From positions 109,765,169 through 109,829,168 of the forward strand of contig NC_089980.1 in assembly GCF_036417845.1 (NCBI RefSeq): 64,000 bases of DNA. Direction: 5' to 3'. Both the position numbers and the translations under genes were made by a program. Source of the stretch: Apteryx mantelli (taxonomy: Eukaryota > Chordata > Aves > Apterygiformes > Apterygidae). Positions 25,201 to 36,250 of the stretch are shown here, in pieces; the stretch's first letter is position 1, and each line of letters starts with the position of its first letter. The notes below the pieces were generated by a model. That model did no database searches, was not told the origin of the DNA, and saw nothing but the letters and a program-made list of their open reading frames with translations.

Positions 25201-28200
25201 TCAACAGATATAATTTAATATAATTTACCTAGGGCCACCCTATATACTTGAAGATTTTTGCACTCCAGGTAAAAAGCAATAAGGAAGGAGCATAATCTTT
25301 TTGTTGAGTCATAATATTAATGAAGCTTTATTCTTGTTCATAAAGGCGGAATATGCTGCAGACTGTCTGCATTATTCTAGGGTTGAGACTAGGGTGACAG
25401 AAAGGTTTGCTCCCTGACAAGATGAAAAAGAACAGTTACACTGGGTGACTAAGAAGCAAGTTAGGTTAATAAAACAGAATAGGATGAGTCACACTATGTT
25501 TAATATTCAAGCTCTGCAACACCAGCAATCTCTTTCTTAAACAAGGCTGTGTTGCCTACCTGGTCTGAAAAGTTTAGAAACATTAATGCCTGAAATTTAA
25601 GGAATTTCAGCTAAAAAAAAAAAAAAAAAAACCTAAAGCCTGAAAATAAGAACGAGATGGACAGTGTGGTTATGTGATGTTTGCATGCTTTATTAGACAT
25701 TGTTTATTGTAGAAACTGAATCACACTATAGAATTGCACTAAAATCTTTTGAAAATGTTCAGAATAGCTGGAATATCCAGATAAGAACAAGTGCTGCTTT
25801 CCTAGTCACAAACAAATTGACTATCTACCCACTTTTAGAAGAGAGTCTTCTCTTTTGGCAGCCATATTTCCTTAGCCAACAGGGACATACTTTCTGCTTT
25901 GTTGATAGTTTTGGAATCATTTGCATGGACAAAATTAGCAGTGGAGATAGGCAACAGTTCTGCTTCCTTTGCAGCAGAACAGTCATCCCTATTGACCTGG
26001 AATCCATTTTGTGCGTGAAGTACTGTCGCTGTCTGTTACTCTGCCACTGTCAGGCAAACCAAAAATGAAGCAGCCAGATTAAGGTTGCTCGATGGGGGTG
26101 TCTCCTAGCTGCTGAAGTATGCCAGGGGGATAGTGCTGTCTAAATGAAGCAGAAAGGTTTCCTCACCAAGGAGAGCAGCATTTTTGAAGGGCAAGGCTGA
26201 ACAGTCTAACCTGCAAGTGAATAATAGCCCACCTCTTCTAGATACATGCACATCACTACATAATTGGGGCTGTTCTGGATCGTAGCTGTGCCCTCCTGCT
26301 CTGAGAAGATGTTCCAAGGGGAAGGTAGGATCCAGCTGTGATCACAGTGATTTTTACATGATTTGAGAGATTTACAGACTTGACAATGCAAGATTGAGAA
26401 CAGGTGGTATCTGACTTCATACATGGAGTAGAATCATTTTGTAATAATCCCATGAAAGCATGTCCATGAAGTAGCGCCTCTGAATGCCAAGGCATTAAAG
26501 GCACTGTGCTATGGCTGCCAGTAGATAAAAAATCAAATTACAGTAGCTGCAACAAGCTGCTATAATCTGTCAGCTGACCGATACATAACTGTGCGTGTGC
26601 ATTCAGACCATGACAAATACAGAGTCAAGGTTTAAAAAAATAGAGAGAGAGAGAGCCAATAGGGCAACATAAGGTACCATGTTTGAAGCTGAGAACAACA
26701 GAAGCTTCAGCCATGCTGAAGTACTGGCTAGCAGTTAGTGACAGGAAGTCCAGGGGCTGCAGAAGGGTGGGAGTATGGCTTGTCTCCTCTCTCTATCCTT
26801 TGTTCCCTTGTTCTGTCTGTTCATAGCCCTCCCCCCCCCACTCCCCATTATGTTTTGCTTCCCTTCCCTGGTCCTGGGCCTCATTCTGGCTCTTGGAAAT
26901 GCTCTGAAGCCCAGCTGTCAAGGGTAGCTGCTGGTCAGTTAGGTTCCCTCTTGTGTGGGGCCCACAATACGTTGCCTTCCTGGGCCACAGCTGCTCAGCT
27001 GTAGGCTGAGGTGGCTATTTCACCCTCTACTAGAGGAGAAAAGTTTTGCTTCTGGAAGATTCATAAAGGGTCACAGCATAGGAGGAGGATGTGATTTGGG
27101 TCCATGGATAATGGTACGGGACAGCAGGGTGAAAGATAAACCAAGAGGAAAAGGGCGATGAGAAAAGGAAGAATGAAAGCAAAGGGACCTGAGTTCAATA
27201 TGGCAGGAAAGAACAGTGAGTGAAGATATACCTGGAGCTGTGATGTTTATAGGATGCATCATACCATAGGATGCATACCAAAAAGAGACTATAATACTGT
27301 TGGAGAGACAGGCATCTTATTATGGTGGCTTACGTAGGTCAACTTAAAATGAAGATTAGCATATACTGAAACCAACCTAGAGCAAGAGATTTCCCTTTCA
27401 TTAACTGAGAATGATTCCTGTGACTGTTACTGTTTATGAGAGCAAAGGTTCAAGTGTTCACCATAATACTGAGATATTTGAGAAAACTGACGCTGGAAAT
27501 GGATCATGCCTACTGGTAGCACTTTGATAAAACCCCAAGATACCACAGGCAAGATGAACAGGAAAACCCTGTATGGATGGGAATCCTAAGAAATCCTAAG
27601 AATCCTACTGTATCAAAATGGTAAATGCCACTCAGTAGAAGACTGCATCCACTGCTTCTAAAGTTACTTAAAAGGATGCTCTGGAAGCCCTGTCAGCCTT
27701 AAAAACTAACAGGAAATCCTCCTTAGTGTCAATGTAATAACAACTCCTCATTCAAGAGCTCAAAGTTAAATCTGGCAGATAGTACACACTAATTTGCAGT
27801 GAGGTATAAAAATAAACTCAGGACCCTAACTGATAAGCAAAGATTTTGCCTTTTACGCACACACACTGAGCGCAAGAGTGGACTGAGTGACTATGGGGAA
27901 GAGAACTTGGAAGAGGAATATTAAAAGTAGCATTTGTGATATCCTACTTATGGTCTGTCAGCCTGAAATCCTCTAGGAGTGTATTCAGTCCTCCTAGGAA
28001 ATAATGCTGTCATTAGGCACATTAAATAGTGAATATAACAACTTTCCCCAACAGAGGTGTCCAAATTTAATACCATCCCATTTGTTATGTACTGTAGTGC
28101 TTCTCCATGAACAGGATGTCTCACATTAGATCGAAAACATTCCTAGTATACATTTCTAACTATGCTGAGCTTTGACACATTACCATGCAGATGAGTTTCC

Positions 28201-31200
28201 TGTGATGACCTAGGAACATACAGACACCTCTGTATTTCTAGATAGAAGCTGAAAACAAAAGAGCATTGCAAGAATTTTAAACTTTACTGTTGGATTATAG
28301 CCAGCGTAGCTACAGGGCATCTTTCAGAGCAGTGAGAATCCCGAATTTTTTTGTGACGCATTCAGAATCTGTCATAAGAAGTCATATAAGCAGATATTGT
28401 CACAGATATCCCAGATCTCACAGTAGCTGTCAGATGAACCTATAGGAAACCTTTCATTAACTCCCAGTTTTAGGTACTAACTGTTCAGGACCTAGAGTTG
28501 ACTTGGCTTCTATGAACTTTAATGTCTGATATGGGAGCAGGTGAGACTTGTGCGCATTCATTATGAAACCCTGAAAATTAAAGTGATGAAGAAACACTGA
28601 TACCTGTTTTGGAAGTGCTGCCTTCTACCATGGGATAGAGAGATGAACCACTTTATCTGAGGTGGAGCAGCTTTAACTTTTAGGCACTTGGTGAAACCCT
28701 GAGTTGGATTTGCAAGTACGGTACTATTTTAAGTCCAGAAGAGTTCCTTGCTTAAGGCAACACCTGCTGTAAAACCCCCTTCCCCCAAGAAGGCAGGAAA
28801 ACAATCTTTTAGCACTTCAGCCATAAAAATCTTTTTACTTTATCTTGACAAAATAGGGAAGGTTGGAGAGTCAGGGAAGTGCATCAGAAGTGAACTGAAT
28901 GCTGTGACCACTGAAAATTGTGTTCAGTACCCAGCGACTTGGCATGCTGTAGTTCCAAGCCAAAGTGAAGCTCCAATAGTCTATTTCCGAAGAGAAGGAT
29001 GCCACCTCATTGAGACAGATTGACTTACAGTTCCTTGCACACCATCCAACAAGTAGCACAACAGCTTGAGTACAAAACAAAAATAATGAATGTGAATGTC
29101 TACCTCAATAGTCTCTCTAGTTTTGTGACAGTACTGATGAGGATAAATTGTCCATATTAGTCAAGAGATGTTGAAAAACCATTTGAAAATCTAGAAGCTA
29201 GGTTGTGTGTCCTATTTATAGACTATTTTCTACAGTGTAGGGATCAGCCCCAAAATCTGCTGTTAGAAAAACTGAGGAGCCTTCAAGCCTAATGAAAGCA
29301 AGCTTCCTCAAAAAAAATCTTTGGCCCCAATTTGTGCTTTATGGGACAGGCCTGAGCAGTGCACTCAACACCCTGTCTTAGAAGACCAGAGACAGCTAAT
29401 TTAACTTGCTTCATGATCTCCCATACTGAGACAGCTAAGAGGAAGAATTCAGTGGTAAAGACACTTTCTGTTTGTTTACAGCAGTGACACAATTTGTACA
29501 ATGTGGACCTGGAGAGATGTTTGGTTGCTGACTGTCAGCACCTCAAAATCAGCAGTTATTAGCAGCTACTAAAAAGACAAACTAGACACAAAACACACTG
29601 AATGGCTGAGAGAAGTTAGGGAAACTCTCACATGGTTGTAAACACGAAATAATGCTTCTTCTCTCACCATTCCTCCTCTCCCCTAGCCCTTCCAGCTCCC
29701 GTTGTTGGGAAGAGCTATGTTTGACTCCCAGGTGCGGGATATAGCACCGGTAGCTTTAGGAGCCCCTGGCAGCATGCTTCCTGCAGCAGCCACGGTCCAG
29801 ATTACATAGCACCACAACTGTTCTTCACGCATCCAGCAGGCACCCGCTCACCAGCACACACATGAGAGCCAGACCAGGCTGCTGTGTAATGTTCTTTGTA
29901 CTTGGAACTAACTCCTAAGAAATTTAGAGTGAAGAGCTGAACCTACACACTGCTAGTAGCTCTGGAGAGGCCCTGAGGCAGTCTGATGGCACAGCAGAGG
30001 CCTCAGTTGTACAGCTCTTCCCACAGACACAGGGCACAGAGAGGTCCCCTGCTGAAAATGTCACTGGTTGTTACAGTGAAGAGGAACAGAGACAAACCTG
30101 TAATTCACCTTCACTCTGAGAGGAAGCTTCATGGACACTGAGCACACGGCACTTCGTATTCCAGTCCTGAAACATTTTCAGCACATTTTCCCTGAGAGCA
30201 CCTTTGCATGATAAATTTCATGGAGAAGTACTGAGCCAAACTCTGGGATCAGCATTAACATCGTAAACCATTTTTTTTTCTTAATGCTTTGCTGTTCTGG
30301 CCAAAGACTAGAAAGGCAAGTCATCTGTAAAAAAGAATTTAACTTGGAGAGTAAGAAAGTGTCCTGATAGTGTCAGGGAAAGCTTATATTAGAGAGCTAA
30401 TTTTTGTTGTTGTTGTTCAAAACTAGCAGAAGGAAGTATTTGACAGGCCTTGAATCTGTGCTAGAACATAATCCAGAGCACTTAGCCATACTCTCCCCTA
30501 ACTTTGTAGTTAGCAGATGTAGTGACACAGAGTTGCTCTTGTAATAAAAGTTATCTATGGCTCCAAAATCAACTTCAACATCAAACCTAATGATGCATTT
30601 TCCACATCAGAAGTGCTGTGGCTAACTTAAGACTCCTGAAACTGTGCCCACATTTTCCTAGACCTCATTGAACCACTGTTCTCTAATTCATCTGAAACAG
30701 ATTGTTGGGAAATGTGCAAAACTACCAAAAACTTCCCCGTAGGCCAGGAAATCTGAGAGAAGCTTCAGCTTCTCCAGCTCCTGATTACAGGCCAGATGAG
30801 CAATCAAGCCCCAAGCTGAGGTTTTCCTTCTTCCTAGGCAGCAAAGAATGAGGACTCAAAGTCTGCATATCTCGGTCAGAGGGATGACAGAAGCCTGCCA
30901 AAGAGGGAGTTCAGAAGCTTTTTCTGATGCTCCTTTCTTACCTTAGGCTGAGGTCCTGACAAAAGAATTAGACAAGCAGGTTACATGCATTGCTGAAACA
31001 AATGAGAAGATGAGTACAGTCATCAGGAAAGAGAACTACACACTGGCAAATTGAACAAGCTTGAAGCCACATCACTTGGCAAAAGCAAACACATGTGAAG
31101 GGAAAGATACCTACGTTGTGAAAAAAGGAAAACAAGGGCCTCAAAAAGAACACTAAAGGCAGGTAAGAAAAAAAAGATATGGACCAGCCAGCTGGGAGGA

Positions 31201-33820
31201 AGCTCCCCACAACGGTTGGGCTGGCATTGCCGGAACGTAGAGCGTTCTCCTCAGCCTTCTGCCGTGCCCCAGCCAGGCAGAAACCCCCAAACCTCTCCAT
31301 CCCCGCATTCATGCAAACCTGGACAACTGCTCGAAAGAGAAGTATAATTGTAATGACTCCTGTAAGTTTCCAGTAAGTTAAGCCACTCATTTTTAACTTC
31401 AATAAAGGCAATGTAATTCATGGATTAGACCTACTCAAAAACTAAAACTGGAAGAAAGAAAACTTCATTAATTCTACTAATAGGTCCATCCTTGAGAATG
31501 CTGAATCATTTAGAAAATTCTGCTTTCCAAATTTGAAGTTATTTCTTCATTAGTAAAATATTACATGGAAATTTAAGCTTTACTGATAACTATTAGAAAA
31601 AGAGAGAAAAAAGGTTATATCCAAATTTGATAAACTTACTAATTTAAATGAATTTAATAAATAAAACTTATACCTGCAACTTCCAAAGGTAATACTAAAA
31701 ATGAGTTAAATTGTAAAAGTAAACATCAAGAAGTTAGGCAATCTGACCTTCACTTGCACATTGCATAGACACCATGCATTACAATAGTGATAAACATCAA
31801 GTCTGAAGATTAACGCCTTCCTCTTTGCACAGGCTCTACAATGCTGTCCTCTTCTGCCTATCACCCTTCCCTACGCCTGTCCTAGAAACCATCCTTCCAG
31901 CTCTTGTTTCCTAACCTTTCCCAACTTTTCTTCTTCATGTTTGTAAGTGTAGTTCAAAGTGGTATTCTCTCCTTTTATTTTGCCTGTAAGGCCAGAGAGT
32001 ACAAGAAAAGATAACTCCATCTTAATATTTTATGCCATGGAGGCCTGCAGAAGAGGCATGAAAAACGGGGGAGAAAGATGAAGGAAAAAAAAAAAAACAA
32101 CCCAGTTTATCAGCTTCTACAGCTGTCAGATCCCCAAATCCAAAACAGCCCAGTTGCAAAAGATGCTCCAGGAAAAACAGAGTGTGCTTGGTATAGACAC
32201 TCTTCAGTGCATTCAACTGACAAATCCAACAAGCCTTTATTCAGCATATGGAAATTGAGATTATCCTAGCATTTAACTTGGCCAGAACTTGATTCTTTTT
32301 CACAAGAACACCAGCAGACATTCTCTAGTTGCCGAAGTGATCCTACTTCCCCTTCCCAGACAATAATATTTCTTTGAAAAACAGAAAACTTCAGGAGTTT
32401 GTTTTTCACTGGGGAGTGGGTGCGAAGGAAGTAACCATGAGAAGGGCCATCATGGAACATTTCAATTTATATGTTTTAATTATAACAATGGTACAAGGCC
32501 ACTGAAAATGAGCTACTGAATTGGGGAAGTGTGGGTATGAGAGCATGAAAATACTAAAGGATATGCTATTGCTCAGTGAGCTTCCTCTAAAAAGTAAAAC
32601 CCTATTTTATACTGTTTTCTACAGGTGACTTTCTATGTATATCCTTAGTAAATGGATTTATACAATTGCGCTACAATCTTGGAGACAAGACAGTTATCCT
32701 GCAGACTTTTCAGAAAGTCCATACAAATGGAAATAGATGGCATTCTCTCAGAGCAGGAAGAGTCGGTAACGAAGGCTATCTGGACCTGGACGGTGTCAAC
32801 GTTACTCAGAAAGCTACTGCTGGAATGAACGCTCTAGACACACATACTGATTTTTTTGTTGGAGGAGTGTCCTCTTTAAATCTTGTCAATTCAATGGCAA
32901 CAGAAAATGAGCCCACAGGATTCAGTGGCTGTATACGAGAAATTCTTATAAACAACAGAGAACTGAAACTTACTGTGACCGATCCAAAAGAGGGAGCCAA
33001 CGTAGGCGACTGCGATGGAACAGCTTGTGGGTACGCAGTGTGCAAAAATAATGGAACGTGTCAGGTTGAAGGCTCGGGCTTTTCTTGTTCTTGCCCACAG
33101 CAGTGGATAGGGAATAGATGTGAACAATCTATTTACTGTTCAGAAAACAGGTGTGGGTCTCAAGCTCTCTGTATCCCTCAACCTATTTTATTTTCATATA
33201 TCTGTGTATGCGCACTGGGATGGTCAGGTAAGTACTGTGACAACAAAATCACATTTTTTACAGTAAAGTTTGTTGGCAACTCCTACATCAAATACATAGA
33301 TCCACATTATGGAAAAAGAGACCTCCAGCATAGCCGTATTTCTTTAAATTTTACTACCAATCAAACTGAAGGCTTAATATTATGGATGGGAAAAGCTGAA
33401 GATGAAGACAATGATTTCCTTGCTCTTGGTATTGCCAATGGAACATTAAAAATTGTAGTTAATCTGGGAGAAAGAATCTCTGTTCCTCTAATTTATAGCA
33501 AATTCTCCATTTGTTGTGGAAGATGGCATGTTGTTACTATAGTTCAAAACCAAACTTGTATTAAGGTGTATCTAGATGAGGATCTAATTCTTTTTGAAGA
33601 TATTGATCCACAAAGAAAATATACTGCTCTAAACTATGGAGGCATTTGTTATTTTGGTGGGTTTGAAATTGGCAAAGAAGTAAATATAGTCACTACAGGG
33701 CTTTTTCAGCAGGAATTCATTGGCAGAATTAAAGACGTTGTGCTCTTCCAAGATTCTAAAAAAATTCAGCTAATGAAAGCAGAAGGTTATAACATTTACA
33801 ATGGAGATGATGGAAATTAA
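4084..33820 (+). CDS. EYS: EYS C-terminal portion (last three coding exons, joined 4084-4256, 22232-22393, 32625-33820)
   Basis: This is the 3' end of eyes shut homolog, a large secreted extracellular-matrix protein of the photoreceptor layer; human EYS variants cause retinitis pigmentosa, and the gene is lost in mouse and rat. The three exons join with matching phases (all internal borders phase 1, GT-AG) to give 509 residues and a TAA stop. Domain order, numbered from the first whole codon, is: end of an EGF repeat (1-12), a six-cysteine EGF repeat (19-56), laminin G (about 59-241), EGF (246-277), EGF (283-316) and a final laminin G (about 320-505). This matches the known C-terminal order of vertebrate EYS. 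The human protein is about 3,150 residues, so roughly the last sixth is present; the rest lies upstream of position 1. No in-frame stop or frameshift interrupts it, so the gene looks functional. Identification rests on recalled similarity to human EYS, for example near DPSFRSNE and EGYLDLDG. Confidence 0.95.
9681..9794 (+). repeat. 57-bp tandem duplication
   Basis: Two adjacent copies of a 57-base unit (9681-9737 and 9738-9794) begin AAATGTAAAAGAGCTTTGCA. They differ at only two bases, both near the 3' end of the unit, so the duplication is recent. It lies in an EYS intron and has no coding content beyond a chance open frame on the - strand that repeats itself. Confidence 0.95.
10966..10993 (+). 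repeat. TTTA microsatellite
   Basis: About seven uninterrupted copies of TTTA lie in an EYS intron. It is a simple tetranucleotide repeat, likely length-variable. Confidence 0.9.
12672..12697. repeat. Perfect short inverted repeat (hairpin)
   Basis: Eleven-base arms TAGCTAATTAG and CTAATTAGCTA flank a four-base loop CTAT. It is an AT-rich cruciform-prone site in an EYS intron with no T-run following it. No function is implied. Confidence 0.8.
13371..13800. mobile_element. Possible solo LTR (GC-rich block with TGTCA...TGACA ends)
   Basis: A sharply GC-rich, C/T- and CTG-rich block of 430 bp stands out from AT-rich intron. It begins TGTCA and ends TGACA, an inverted-repeat TG...CA pair as in retroviral LTRs. 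The flanks read ATAAG before and GTAAG after, a 4-of-5-base match compatible with a target-site duplication. There is no internal retroviral coding sequence next to it. I see no clear AATAAA signal in the block in either orientation, which argues against an LTR. The open frames inside it have no recognisable protein similarity. An unrelated GC-rich repeat remains possible. Confidence 0.35.
14165..14810 (-). mobile_element. Decayed CR1-like copy, inverted relative of the 46-48 kb copy
   Basis: The reverse complement matches the decayed CR1 copy at 46.6-48.04 kb. The block 14,346-14,799 (approximately) aligns to 46,652-47,107 with about 11 mismatches by my hand alignment, roughly 97.5% identity. 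An internal gap of about 775 bp relative to the other copy falls at a GGG junction near 14,315. After it, 14,165-14,315 matches 47,883-48,040 at only about 85%. Both copies share an ORF-breaking one-base deletion relative to the better-preserved CR1, so their common ancestor was already defective. No 3' UTR or octamers are present. Confidence 0.85.
17800..18411 (+). pseudogene. CR1 ORF1 remnant with esterase-like domain
   Basis: A 203-codon open frame contains an SGNH/GDSL-esterase-like fold: [11 protein letters not shown] (serine block), HVGANDTKG (Gly-Asn block) and [11 protein letters not shown] (Asp-x-x-His block). This is the known C-terminal module of CR1-type ORF1 proteins, which bind nucleic acid and lipid and accompany the LINE RNA. 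The N-terminal half is missing. The listed ATG is probably not the original start but a chance methionine at the truncated 5' end. The retained domain has no stop and looks little decayed. Confidence 0.85.
18560..21338 (+). pseudogene. CR1 ORF2 (endonuclease and reverse transcriptase), frameshifted
   Basis: The ORF2 sequence runs through four reading segments. The apurinic-type endonuclease begins [14 protein letters not shown] and keeps its PETWWDSS block. It changes frame near 18,700, continues RRPPDQ- and [12 protein letters not shown] motifs, changes frame again near 19,145-19,155 and includes the [10 protein letters not shown] block. A third change falls near 19,505 in a G-rich run. From there one open frame continues to the stop at 21,338 and holds the reverse transcriptase ([29 protein letters not shown]) and the C-terminal region. 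The catalytic box reads SADDTKLGG instead of the usual F/YADD, a change one base from a phenylalanine codon (TCT at 20,535). The copy is therefore not expected to be autonomous. Confidence 0.92.
21403..21426 (+). repeat. CR1 terminal octamer array
   Basis: Three head-to-tail copies of ATTCTGTG mark the 3' end of the CR1. In CR1 the octamers are needed for target-primed reverse transcription and define the true 3' end, so this copy is complete at its 3' side. Confidence 0.92.
22232..22393 (+). CDS. EYS: EYS exon: start of penultimate laminin G domain
   Basis: This 162-bp exon follows a strong polypyrimidine tract (TTCTCTTCTATTTTTCAG) and ends at donor GTAAGC. Read in phase 1 it gives [18 protein letters not shown] and continues to [11 protein letters not shown]. 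This is the opening beta strands of a laminin G domain, with the typical [14 protein letters not shown] strand motif. The codon split with the previous exon (G|CT, Ala) and with the next (G|GT, Gly) are both consistent. It lies only 0.8 kb downstream of the CR1 insertion in the preceding intron, and nothing suggests that the insertion disturbed it. Confidence 0.95.
24426..24442 (+). repeat. A homopolymer
   Basis: There are seventeen A in a row in an EYS intron. A similar run of about nineteen A lies at 25,613-25,631. Neither is preceded by a recognisable retroelement body. Confidence 0.8.
26642..26655 (+). repeat. GA microsatellite
   Basis: Seven GA dinucleotides lie in the EYS intron between 22,394 and 32,624. 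Confidence 0.85.
32625..33820 (+). CDS. EYS: EYS terminal coding exon: laminin G, two EGF, laminin G
   Basis: The last coding exon has 1,196 coding bases after the acceptor TTTTCTACAG. It begins with G|GT GAC (Gly-Asp), completing the laminin G domain started in the previous exon. Two six-cysteine EGF repeats follow, one with NNGTC and ending RC, the second starting CSENRC. A full second laminin G domain runs from about FVGNSYIKY to LMKAEGYN, ahead of the TAA at 33818-33820. The exon is read from the splice site: the TTG at 32666 is an internal leucine codon, not a start. Laminin G landmarks are visible, such as [19 protein letters not shown] and INMPS-like loops are absent. The reading frame is clean throughout. 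Confidence 0.96.
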
Positions 33821-36250
33821 CTGAAGAACTGATTTAAACTTTTTAAAAAGTGATGTAATTAGAGGAATTTCCTTTTCCTTCTGTCTCTTGTGATAGCTGG
33901 CAGTGTAAGATTAAGGAACTGCTGCAGAAAGCACTTAGTAATATTGTCCCTGCACTCTAATACCTTTTCTTTTTTTTAACATTGTGGATTAATAGCATAC
34001 ATAAAATGTGGTCAAACATTTTACTTTTACTCATCTAATTACTTAGAGATATCTTTTAATATTTACTTTAAAATAATAGAAGAGCCTGATTTACTTTGAT
34101 TTATTGTGCTGCAAATAGTTTTGTAGACAGATAAATAGGTAATTAGCTTAGAAAAACAACTGTCAATCCAGTATTAATTTTTTTGACTTTATGAGAACAG
34201 ACAACTTACCTGTTTCATCAAAACTCTACATTTTATTAAAATGCATTGTTTCTCCTTTATAATTTTGTAATAGAAAGGCCAAGAGTGAAAACTGAAATTT
34301 GTAGGGAGAAAAAAAAGCATACTTGGGTGGAAAATGCATGTTTATAGAAATAAGAGCTTTTTAAAAACATAACATCTGTAATAACTTGTATCCAAGTCCA
34401 CAAAACTCCATTTAGCTAATGAAGTTGTTCTCTCTACCTTCGGAGTCTCTATACATTACATATATATTAATGTAAAAGGTGGAACTTTTTCCATAGAGAC
34501 TGTTTTCATGCTAGAATATTAAACTTAAAAACTAATAATTTTAAGGGCAGAAAGGATAATCATGATGGTCTAATTTGAGATGAACTTTTAGCTCATAACT
34601 TTAGTTCTATCACAGAATCTCTATTCTTGATTTTAAGACTGCAAAAAATATGGAAACAACTCTTAATCTGCTTCAGTCACTAATTCCCATCTCAGCATTA
34701 AAAAGCTTTGCCTTTTCCCCTAGTAATAATCTTCAGTTTCCAGCTAAATACCACAATTCTATCCAACAGAATTACACTGAACAAAAAAGCAAATGGAAAA
34801 ACAACTCAGAAAAAAATTTTAATTCTGCATTTTAGATACCTGCTGCCATAAAAACCATTTAAATATATTTCCTTCCGTTAGTGTCATTATGTCTAACTAT
34901 AACACATGATTTGGGGTGATTTTAGCATATACTAAGTATGCTAAGTAAGACAGTGTTTTACCAACACCCGTTTCAGTCCTCATTTTACAAGTTAAATCAC
35001 TGTTTTAAAAGATACACTGACAAAAACAAGTTTATCTAAAACTCCTAAAAAAGTCAGCACTAGCATACAATGTAACTTACACTACAATCATATAGTCTAG
35101 CCTGAACACAAGTTAACCTTACCTTTCATTCAAGATTGCAGTAAGAGACCATTAAACACAAAAGAAATGTAAAGCTGCTTAAAATTCAAATAATCTGGAG
35201 GATAGGATTTTGCAAGCATTGTTTTAAGATACATATGACAGGGAAATGTGCATGAAATAGCTTAGCTTAAGAAGCAAATGGGGTATCACATCAGAGTGGA
35301 GAAAGCCTCAGCCCTACCATAAGGAAAGCTGAAGCTTCAAAATCAACTTACTGGCACCAGCACCAACCCTTCCTCCTTTTGCCCAGCCACTTGCCCTCAC
35401 CCTTGTACCGCACTCTGCCAGGGAAGAGGCTGAACAGGGAGCTACTTCAAATACTGAAAGCAGCGTAGTTCCAGAGCAGAGCTCTGCCTGGCTCACTGGC
35501 CGCATTGAGAAGCTAGCCTAGATACTGGCATTGCATTATGTCAAAAGCATATTATTATTATGACAGAAAAGTAATGTTTTTCTAAAGATCAAAAATGGCT
35601 TAAAAGAATATTAATTTGCTGTGATTAAAAAAAGAGCGGATGGCTGGATTGCTTTGGCCTTCTGAAAGTTTTTTCCTTATGACATTATTTGATGGAATCC
35701 TGATTTTCTTTATTATTATTATTTTAAACAAAGAAATAGATTATTCTTTTCCCAACTTCTCTTTTTGACAGCAGGTGGAATAGACCGCAAGTAGAAAAAA
35801 CAAAATAAACTTGAATTTTACCTAATGCCACTGGTCAAAAAAAGGTATTTTAATTAATTACTATAGAGTTACAAATATTTGCCTGCTGCTGTCCTCCAGC
35901 AGAGGTCTACCCTGTTTGAATACTTGAACACTTTCAGCTGGAATGTGGGAAAAGCAGTGGTCTGCATAAAAAGTAACTTCTATTATCCCTAACAGTTTAA
36001 AAATTAAAAACTCAAAGATCTGTCTTGCTTTAACTCTAACTTTCTGGCTTATATCCCCCTGAGATTTTGAAATTTTACTAAACAAAGGTTTTAGCCACAG
36101 TAAATTGAATTTCCATGACTACATTTTTCATCAATTCATAATCTCAAAAGCAAAGAGAGCTCTTCAGTACATGAATGCACAAACTCTATTCCTTCTGAAA
36201 AAGCCCAGTTATATTCTACACTTTATTGATCAATAAAAATAAATGAGAAA
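33821..36250 (+). other. EYS: EYS 3' untranslated region (extent uncertain)
   Basis: The sequence after the EYS stop is AT-rich and non-coding, with no repeat that I recognise. Hexamers that could direct polyadenylation on this strand include ATTAAA at 34235 and 34518, AATAAA at 35804, and AATAAA at 36232 inside the palindrome. Which one is used cannot be told from sequence alone, so the right-hand limit given is the most distal plausible one before PHF3 sequence. Confidence 0.4.

Larger units (their letters stand above)
22394..32624 (+). other. EYS: EYS intron, 10.2 kb
   Basis: Non-coding sequence carries two long A runs, a GA repeat and a mildly GC- and C-rich stretch near 26,730-27,010. 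No dispersed repeat or gene is recognised. Its phase (1) agrees between the flanking exons. Confidence 0.75.

Noticed and set aside
26730..27010. C-rich stretch considered as a CpG-island promoter
   Set aside because: It has few CpG dinucleotides and no nearby first exon; both known genes are read through at this distance from their starts.
30968..31411. 147-codon - strand open frame with hydrophobic segments
   Set aside because: It is within an EYS intron, has low similarity to anything recognisable and no supporting splice or codon pattern; hydrophobic stretches arise from pyrimidine-rich sequence.
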